From the NCBI GenBank assembly GCA_964636575.1, contig CAZWSE010000138.1, positions 1 through 6,863 of the forward strand: a DNA stretch of 6,863 bases, given 5' to 3'. Below are positions 1 to 3,751 of the stretch, one piece after another. The notes under the pieces were generated by a model. It was given only the letters and a program-made list of their open reading frames with translations, had not been told where the DNA came from and did no database searches. Numbering within the stretch: position 1 is the stretch's first letter; each line of letters starts with the position of its first letter. Source of the DNA: CAZWSE01 sp964636575. GTDB lineage: Bacteria; Pseudomonadota; Alphaproteobacteria; Rhodobacterales; Rhodobacteraceae. A program made the position numbers and the translations under genes.

Positions 1-123
1 GGATTTCACCCGCGCTGCCGAACACCACGGCAGGAACTGCGGGTATTGCCCGACATCCGCGACCAGATCGTACATTTGTTGGGCCGTGTATGGCAGAGGG
101 CGTGTTTCAGAGTGGGTGGGCAT
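1..123 (-). CDS. RatA/COQ10-family START-domain protein, N-terminal part (cut by window edge)
   Basis: The reverse strand from an ATG at 123 reads open to the window edge, giving 41 residues that begin MPTHSETRPLPYTAQQMYDL and continue VADVGQYPQFLPWCSAARVKS. The pattern 'Y(T/S)..QMYDLVADV..YPQFLPWC..ARV' is the typical opening of the RatA/COQ10 (polyketide cyclase/START-like) family. Members bind ubiquinone and assist respiration (COQ10), or are annotated in bacteria as the RatA toxin that inhibits 70S ribosome formation; the fragment cannot separate these. The N-terminal beta strand and the first helix with the YPQFLPWC segment are present, while the rest of a roughly 150-residue domain lies outside. 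An AAGG Shine-Dalgarno lies at 128-131, 4 nt before the start. It is divergent from hpt, with 72 nt between them. In related bacteria I recall such a gene following lipA; here hpt lies between them. Confidence 0.82.
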   Translation of the reverse strand, partial: MPTHSETRPLPYTAQQMYDLVADVGQYPQFLPWCSAARVKS

Positions 124-195
124 AACGCCTTGATCAGGTAGCGGACTATTGATTAGGGATGTCCTACGAAATGATCCGGAAATCAAGGGAAAGCC
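124..195. promoter_or_regulatory. Divergent intergenic region between the RatA/COQ10 gene and hpt
   Basis: These 72 nt must hold the start signals of both divergent genes if neither is served from elsewhere. On the plus strand TTGATC at 130-135 and TTAGGG at 153-158 are 17 nt apart, a weak match to a sigma-70 type promoter for hpt. A TGATCA palindrome lies at 131-136. The hpt Shine-Dalgarno is AAGGGA at 185-190. No convincing -10 element is seen for the minus-strand gene. The promoter calls are weak, but the regulatory role of the interval follows from the gene arrangement. Confidence 0.35.
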
Positions 196-735
196 ATGTC
201 AGATCGGCCATATGTGATTAACGAGTTGATCTCAGCCAAGTCCATCGCGGCCCGCATCGAGGCGCTGAGCGTTGAAATTCGCGACGAGTTTGAGGGCACG
301 CAAAAGCTGGTGGTGGTGGGATTGCTACGCGGCAGCTTTGTGTTCATTGCAGATTTGGTGCGCGAGCTGGACCTGCCGATCGAAGTCGATTTTCTGGAAG
401 CCTCGAGCTACGGCGACGGCATGGAAAGCAGCCGCGAAGTACGCATACTCAAGGACCTGCGCGGCGCAATCGAAGGCCGTGATGTGCTTGTGGTCGAAGA
501 TATTGTCGACACCGGTCACACATTGAACCATGTCACGCAGCTGTTGAAAAGCCGGGGGCCTGCGCGGTTGAAGTCGATTGCGCTGCTGGACAAACCGAGC
601 CGCCGCGAGGTCGATTTTGCAGCCGACTGGGTAGGATTTAGCATTCCAGATGAATTTGTAGTGGGCTACGGCATCGATTTTGCACAGCGCAACCGGAACT
701 TGCCCTTTATCGGCTGCGTCGCCTTTACGGATTGA
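196..735 (+). CDS. hpt: Hypoxanthine phosphoribosyltransferase (purine salvage)
   Basis: This 179-residue protein has the usual length of bacterial HPRT. It joins hypoxanthine (and usually guanine) to PRPP, giving IMP or GMP plus pyrophosphate in the cytoplasm. The type I phosphoribosyltransferase signature VVEDIVDTGHTL lies at residues 99-110, with the acidic pair E101-D102 and the TGHT loop that grips the PRPP 5'-phosphate. LLRGSF at 43-48 is the pyrophosphate-binding loop with its characteristic non-proline turn. SSYGDGMESS at 70-79 is the flexible loop that closes over the active site. K133 in DKP, and the segment WVGFSIPDEFVVGYGIDF at 145-162, form the purine pocket as in other HPRTs. 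The start is supported by AAGGGA at 185-190, 5 nt before the ATG. It stands alone on the plus strand, is divergent from the RatA/COQ10 gene and convergent with lipA, and ends in a T-tract hairpin. Substrate preference between hypoxanthine and guanine cannot be read from the sequence. Confidence 0.95.
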   Translation: MSDRPYVINELISAKSIAARIEALSVEIRDEFEGTQKLVVVGLLRGSFVFIADLVRELDLPIEVDFLEASSYGDGMESSREVRILKDLRGAIEGRDVLVVEDIVDTGHTLNHVTQLLKSRGPARLKSIALLDKPSRREVDFAADWVGFSIPDEFVVGYGIDFAQRNRNLPFIGCVAFTD

Positions 736-743
736 GCGTTGCT

Positions 744-788
744 GGGGGCCAGCCCCCGCCGCGTTGCGGCTCCCCCGGGATATTTTTT
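744..788 (+). terminator. Probable terminator of hpt: hairpins followed by a T tract
   Basis: Nine bases after the hpt stop, GGGGG at 744-748 can pair with CCCCC at 753-757 around a CCAG loop. GCCGC at 758-762 then pairs with GCGGC at 766-770 around GTT. A further C-rich block at 772-776 could instead pair with 744-748, enclosing the second hairpin. TATTTTTT follows at 781-788. The GC stems and T run fit a Rho-independent terminator, although 10 nt separate the last stem from the T run unless the alternative outer pairing forms. The tail also contains the first copy of an inverted repeat. Confidence 0.65.
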
Positions 789-799
789 GAACAAAGAAG
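777..799 (+). repeat. Copy 1 of a 23-bp inverted repeat found in both convergent gene tails
   Basis: The sequence at 777-799 (GGGATATTTTTT followed by GAACAAAGAAG) matches the reverse complement of 922-944 at 20 of 23 positions, including the last 11 bases exactly. Copy 1 follows hpt, and copy 2 follows lipA when read on the lipA strand. I recall GC stem, GGGATATTT, GGAACAAAGAAG-like tails as frequent behind genes in roseobacter genomes, but I could not check this here. Confidence 0.6.
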
Positions 800-832
800 C
801 GCGGCTTTAAGGATAGCTTTACCTAACTGTCC

Positions 833-870
833 CAAGCTGGGCTTGTCTGGCAGGCAGGGATGCCGAGCCA
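833..870. other. Two small hairpins in the hpt/lipA convergent gap
   Basis: CAAGC at 833-837 pairs perfectly with GCTTG at 841-845 around TGG. Then TGGC 848-851 and GGCA 853-856 pair with TGCC 861-864 and GCCA 867-870 around a GGGA tetraloop of GNRA type, with a small internal loop (A852 opposite G865-A866). No coding function is evident. They may be transcript 3'-end structure or part of a short repeat element, and a small RNA cannot be excluded. GAACGAAGAAGG at 874-885 resembles the 3' half of the nearby repeat. Confidence 0.35.
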
Positions 871-883
871 GATGAACGAAGAA

Positions 884-910
884 GGCCCTCGGTTTACTCA
901 GCCGGGGGCT
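884..910 (-). terminator. Possible terminator hairpin downstream of lipA
   Basis: Bases 885-892 (GCCCTCGG) pair with 902-909 (CCGGGGGC) over 8 bp, including one G-T wobble, around a 9-nt loop; G884-T910 can add a ninth pair. Read in the lipA direction the stem is followed by CTTCTTCG, which is pyrimidine-rich but not a clean T tract. The hairpin lies about 80 nt beyond the lipA stop, so it is a plausible but weak terminator. Confidence 0.4.
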
Positions 911-921
911 GACCTTTGCCT

Positions 922-944
922 CTTCTTTGTTCCAAATAAATCCC
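922..944 (-). repeat. Copy 2 of the 23-bp inverted repeat, in the lipA tail
   Basis: Read on the minus strand, 944 to 922 gives GGGATTTATTTG followed by GAACAAAGAAG, identical to copy 1 at 20 of 23 positions. It is preceded on that strand by CCTCCGGCGGGG, a short GC stem-like block at 942-953. It begins 45 nt after the lipA stop, mirroring the position of copy 1 behind hpt. Confidence 0.6.
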
Positions 945-988
945 CGCCGGAGGCAGAGCAGTTTGCCGCAAAGCACCCAACTATCCGA

Positions 989-1948
989 TCAGGCGCGTCC
1001 TGATCCCAGCTTTTCCTGTCTAGCAGCCCTTAGCCGCGCGAAATCGTCGCCGGCGTGGTAGCTTGAGCGTGTCAGAGGCGTTGCAGACACCATCAAGAAC
1101 CCTTTGCCGTAAGCCGCTTTCTCATAGGCCGCGAATTCGTCCGGCGTCACGAACCGGTCTACGCGGTGGTGTTTGGGCGTTGGTTGCAGATACTGACCGA
1201 TGGTCAGAAAATCGATATCTGCGGCACGCATGTCTTCCATGACCTGAACCACAGCCTGCCGGTCTTCGCCAAGTCCAACCATAATGCCTGATTTGGTGAA
1301 CATGGACGGATCAAGCTCTTTCACCCTTTGCAACAGGCGCAGCGAATGAAAGTAGCGTGCGCCCGGGCGGACTTCTGGATAGAGGCCAGGCACAGTTTCG
1401 AGGTTGTGGTTGAAGACGTCTGGGCGCGCCTCTACCACTTTTTCGAGCGCATCCGGTGTGCAGCGAATAAAGTCAGGCGTCAGAATTTCGATTGTGGTGT
1501 CCGGTGACTGGCGGCGCACGGCCCGAATGGTCTGCGCAAAATGCTCGGCCCCGCCGTCCTCGACGTCATCTCTGTCCACGGAGGTGATCACGACATGGTT
1601 CAGGCCCAGCTTTTTGACCGCATCGGCCACACGACCGGGTTCAAACACATCCAAGGCCTCTGGAGGTTTGCCCGTTGCGATGTTGCAAAAGGTGCAAGCC
1701 CGCGTGCAGACTTCGCCCATGATCATCATGGTCGCATGGCCCTGCGACCAACATTCGCCCACGTTCGGGCAGCCCGCTTCTTCGCAGACCGTCGTCAACT
1801 TGTGATCGCGCATGATTTTATGCGTGGCTTTATAGCCTTCTGATACAGGTGCTTTTACCCTGATCCAATCTGGCTTTTGCGGTTGGGCTGCATCGGGCCG
1901 CTTTTGCTTTTCCGGATGCCGTTCGGCCGGTACTTTGAGATCGCGCAT
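989..1948 (-). CDS. lipA: Lipoyl synthase (radical SAM, two 4Fe-4S clusters)
   Basis: LipA inserts two sulfur atoms at C6 and C8 of an octanoyl group already attached to a lipoyl domain, giving the lipoyl cofactor of pyruvate and 2-oxoglutarate dehydrogenases and the glycine cleavage H protein. The 319-residue product has the family-specific CX4CX5C motif (C55, C60, C66), which holds the sacrificed auxiliary cluster, then the radical-SAM CX3CX2C motif (C81, C85, C88). The C-terminal RSSYHAG at 294-300 carries the conserved serine that ligates the auxiliary cluster. The reading frame also has a TTG at 1954, but AAGGAAA at 1955-1961 touches it directly and sits 6 nt from the ATG at 1948, so the ATG is chosen. 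The first roughly 28 residues are charged and variable, as usual. It is preceded by a DUF6456 gene on the same strand, 111 nt away, and has its own likely promoter. It converges on hpt. Confidence 0.97.
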   Translation of the reverse strand: MRDLKVPAERHPEKQKRPDAAQPQKPDWIRVKAPVSEGYKATHKIMRDHKLTTVCEEAGCPNVGECWSQGHATMMIMGEVCTRACTFCNIATGKPPEALDVFEPGRVADAVKKLGLNHVVITSVDRDDVEDGGAEHFAQTIRAVRRQSPDTTIEILTPDFIRCTPDALEKVVEARPDVFNHNLETVPGLYPEVRPGARYFHSLRLLQRVKELDPSMFTKSGIMVGLGEDRQAVVQVMEDMRAADIDFLTIGQYLQPTPKHHRVDRFVTPDEFAAYEKAAYGKGFLMVSATPLTRSSYHAGDDFARLRAARQEKLGSGRA

Positions 1949-1954
1949 GGGCAA

Positions 1955-1961
1955 TTTCCTT
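1955..1961 (-). promoter_or_regulatory. Shine-Dalgarno of lipA that decides the start
   Basis: The minus strand reads AAGGAAA here, 6 nt before the ATG at 1948. The upstream TTG at 1954 would have no spacing from it, so the ATG is the better start. Confidence 0.75.
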
Positions 1962-1970
1962 CGGTGGAGC

Positions 1971-2036
1971 CAGATAGTTTAATGTTAAACATACCCTATC
2001 TGTTCCACAAAGAAATTGCGACCCATAGCCGCTATG
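1971..2036. promoter_or_regulatory. Operator-like inverted repeats over and upstream of the lipA promoter
   Basis: Three exact dyads are visible. GTTTAA-TG-TTAAAC occupies 1977-1990 and covers the proposed -10. CAGATAG at 1971-1977 is the reverse complement of CTATCTG at 1996-2002 and brackets the first dyad. CATAGC-C-GCTATG lies at 2024-2036, just upstream of the proposed -35. They lie outside coding sequence and suggest protein binding, but no known operator was recognised. Confidence 0.4.
1982..2010 (-). promoter_or_regulatory. Probable lipA promoter
   Basis: On the minus strand TTGTGG (2010-2005) and TAACAT (1987-1982) are separated by 17 nt. The -10 matches TATAAT at 4 of 6 positions and the -35 keeps the TTG. 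A start near 1975 would give a leader of about 27 nt that includes the Shine-Dalgarno. The -10 is the core of a 14-bp inverted repeat, so the promoter may be controlled by a DNA-binding protein. Confidence 0.45.
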
Positions 2037-2059
2037 CGCTGTGGTCAAGCCGGTTTGGA

Positions 2060-3175
2060 CTAACCGATCATTTGACCGCTCTGTCCGATCTCATCGTAGT
2101 GCCGCTTCAACCGGATCAGCGCGATGCGCAAAACGATCTTGCCGGAACGCGCCGACCATCCCATTTTCTTTTCCGCGGCCTCAAGCCCTTCAAGGAAACA
2201 ACAGCAACGTAGCACAACATCTGAAAGACCCGGCCCAAGATCTGTCAGCGCATCCTTGACCCTTTTGCGGGCACCAGATGGGCCAGGCAAGATCCCCGCT
2301 TGCGACGTTTTTCCGACCGAACCGCTGGTCAAAAAGTGATCCCAGTTTTGAGTGACCCGTGGCCCCATTTGGGACAATTCAAAGTCTTCACGAAGCCGCT
2401 CACCCGCACTGACCAGATCATCGGTGAGAAAGGGTTTGCCTTCCTTGTCGCGTCGCCGTGCAAGCGTCGCCAAAGGAGATTCCGCGAGATTGTACCGTGT
2501 GGACCGCCCGCGACGGCCGGATGTGTCTTCGTCATCTTTAAGCATGTCAGCGCCTGACGTGGACATCACGTTTTGAACAGCCGCAACCCGATGTTCATCG
2601 TCTGCAAGCAAGTGCTCCAGGGCTGTGCGCCCTGCCTGTGTGATCCTGTAACGCGTGATCCGCCCTTGCGAATTACTGCTGATCCATTCCTTTAGCGCCA
2701 TGGCTTGTGCGATATGCGCATCCACCGATGCCGTACGCGTGCTTGTCCCACCCGGCCCGTCGCGAACAACGATCGCTTTCTCCATGTCCTTAGCCACCGC
2801 AAGAACCGCGCCTGTTTCGCACAATCTGCGCAGAATGCGCCGCGCTTCGGATTTGAGATGTGTCTCGGATGGGGCCGCGGGCGCCTCAGCCGCTGGTTTT
2901 GCGGTTTCAGCTTTCTGCTCTGCCTCTTCGGCGGCTTGTGTGGCCACAAACTTGGCCCCAAGCGCCTTTAAGGCTGCATCAAACAGCGGATCATCCCGTC
3001 TGGTTTCGATCCTGCGGATCTGTCTGAGCACAGTCGAGGCATGCAGTCCTTCAAGGCGTGCGATCTCACGAATTGATTTGCCGGATTCGGTATGCATCAG
3101 ATACCGCTGCGCAACTTCTGGAACCCAATTGGGAAGAACCTCAGTGAAGTCTTTTTGGTGTGTCGTCTTAGTCAT
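2060..3175 (-). CDS. Putative helix-turn-helix protein with C-terminal DUF6456 domain
   Basis: This 371-residue protein is probably a cytoplasmic DNA-binding regulator; its target is unknown. Residues 17-58 form a helix-turn-helix, with SIREIARLEGLHASTVLRQI at 34-53 as the recognisable core. Residues 76-108 are an Ala/Glu/Pro-rich low-complexity linker. Residues 109-190 look like a winged-helix unit, with ITRYRITQAGRTALEHLL resembling the wing and last helix of MarR/PadR-type folds. Residues from about 225 to 362, including GERLREDFELSQMGPRVTQNWD and GLSDVVLRCCCFLEGLEAAE, match my memory of DUF6456. C324-C326 are three consecutive cysteines; whether they matter is unknown. There is no signal peptide or membrane segment. 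The ATG at 3175 follows a purine-rich GGGGGA (3187-3182 on the minus strand). It is divergent from a DUF6477-type gene and upstream of lipA. I am sure that it is a gene and fairly sure of the HTH; the family name is from memory. Confidence 0.8.
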   Translation of the reverse strand: MTKTTHQKDFTEVLPNWVPEVAQRYLMHTESGKSIREIARLEGLHASTVLRQIRRIETRRDDPLFDAALKALGAKFVATQAAEEAEQKAETAKPAAEAPAAPSETHLKSEARRILRRLCETGAVLAVAKDMEKAIVVRDGPGGTSTRTASVDAHIAQAMALKEWISSNSQGRITRYRITQAGRTALEHLLADDEHRVAAVQNVMSTSGADMLKDDEDTSGRRGRSTRYNLAESPLATLARRRDKEGKPFLTDDLVSAGERLREDFELSQMGPRVTQNWDHFLTSGSVGKTSQAGILPGPSGARKRVKDALTDLGPGLSDVVLRCCCFLEGLEAAEKKMGWSARSGKIVLRIALIRLKRHYDEIGQSGQMIG

Positions 3176-3222
3176 CGATATCCCCCGATACGTCTTGGTT
3201 CGCTTACAGTTTTCACGAACCT

Positions 3223-3250
3223 TTTATGACATGCAACCTATAGTTGTTAA
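3223..3250 (-). promoter_or_regulatory. Probable promoter of the HTH/DUF6456 gene
   Basis: On the minus strand TTAACA (3250-3245) matches the -35 consensus TTGACA at 5 of 6, and CATAAA (3228-3223) matches the -10 at 4 of 6, with a 16-nt spacer. Transcription would start near 3216, about 40 nt before the ATG at 3175. Confidence 0.5.
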
Positions 3251-3252
3251 GG

Positions 3253-3267
3253 TTACCTGTTCGTTAA
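3253..3267. promoter_or_regulatory. Near-consensus CtrA-like site
   Basis: TTAC (3253-3256), 7 nt, then TTAA (3264-3267) matches the alphaproteobacterial CtrA motif TTAA-N7-TTAA at 7 of 8 fixed positions. It lies directly upstream of the -35 proposed for the HTH/DUF6456 gene. Such short AT motifs arise by chance in an AT-rich gap, so this is tentative. Confidence 0.3.
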
Positions 3268-3285
3268 TAAACGGGCCGCAACTTA

Positions 3286-3342
3286 AGTATTGTTTCCAAA
3301 TACTAAATAGACTGCGAACGCGGCGCGCGTCGCTTTCGCCGC
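3286..3342. promoter_or_regulatory. Dyad and GC-rich hairpin in the divergent control region
   Basis: AGTATT at 3286-3291 is the reverse complement of AATACT at 3299-3304, with a 7-nt centre, an operator-like dyad. After it the AT-rich gap turns abruptly GC-rich. GCGA 3314-3317 and CGCG 3319-3322 pair with CGCG 3326-3329 and TCGC 3330-3333 around GCG, an 8-bp stem with one bulged A. GCGGCG 3320-3325 can instead pair with CGCCGC 3337-3342. A TTATAG at 3355-3360 is a possible plus-strand -10 for the DUF6477-type gene, but no good -35 goes with it. Confidence 0.35.
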
Positions 3343-3415
3343 ACAGCAACACCCTTATAGGTTGTGCAATGTAGGACCTCAAATCACACATCCGTAACTT
3401 CCAAAAGGAATCGAC

Positions 3416-3715
3416 ATGCAAGACGTTTTAACAATGGTAGAGGGGCTGAAACGGCCGCGCCTGTTGGTTCGCGCTGGCCGTATTGGTGCTGAAGACTATC
3501 GCCGCGACACCCATCTTCAACGCGTGTTGGGCTTTGGCCGAATCCCGAAATCGGGTGCTGCACTGGTAAAACTGATGGAGCTTGAGGCAACACTTAACAC
3601 GCAACGCCGTACGGCCGATGCGTGCTATTCGCTTCTTGTGCACATCGATGTTTTGATCGCGATCATGGGCGAAGCGCAGTTGTTGCGCGCAACCCGCATT
3701 GATCCAAACCTGTGA
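3416..3715 (+). CDS. DUF6477-type small protein of unknown function
   Basis: The product has 99 residues, no signal peptide and no clear membrane segment, and looks all-helical. Its opening, MQDVLTMVEGLKRPRLLVRAGRIGAEDYRR, and its end, with YSLLVHIDVLIAIMGEAQLL at 71-90, match my memory of the Rhodobacteraceae family DUF6477. In that pattern an 'L(K/R)RPRLL.RA.R.G..DYRR' block is followed by a central acidic helix (LVKLMELEATLNTQR, 50-64) and a C-terminal helix containing H76 and E86. The basic first third (R14, R19, R22, R29, R30, R36) against an acidic or hydrophobic remainder might suggest a nucleic-acid or partner-binding face; this is inference only. Start: AAGGA at 3405-3409, 6 nt before the ATG. 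It is divergent from the HTH/DUF6456 gene and shares a 240-nt control region with it, so joint regulation is likely. Its 3' end faces the mttB-like gene 36 nt away, with no evident terminator between them. The function is not known to me. Confidence 0.85.
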   Translation: MQDVLTMVEGLKRPRLLVRAGRIGAEDYRRDTHLQRVLGFGRIPKSGAALVKLMELEATLNTQRRTADACYSLLVHIDVLIAIMGEAQLLRATRIDPNL

Positions 3716-3751
3716 AAACCTGCCCGGTAAATCCCGCCCGAATGGTCCAAA

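Noticed and set aside
725..976. 83-codon minus-strand frame in the gap between hpt and lipA
   Set aside because: It covers both repeat copies and the hairpins, has no Shine-Dalgarno or recognisable domain, and overlaps the hpt end. It is a chance frame.
1404..1843. Plus-strand frames of 133 and 100 codons opposite lipA
   Set aside because: They are antisense to lipA, whose cluster-binding cysteine motifs confirm the minus-strand frame.
1949..1954. TTG at 1954 as the lipA start, adding two residues
   Set aside because: The Shine-Dalgarno AAGGAAA touches the TTG directly but is well spaced from the ATG at 1948.
2655..3374. 239-codon plus-strand frame opposite the HTH/DUF6456 gene
   Set aside because: It lies antisense to a gene with clear domain structure, is Ser/Arg/Ala-rich without any motif, and runs through the divergent control region.
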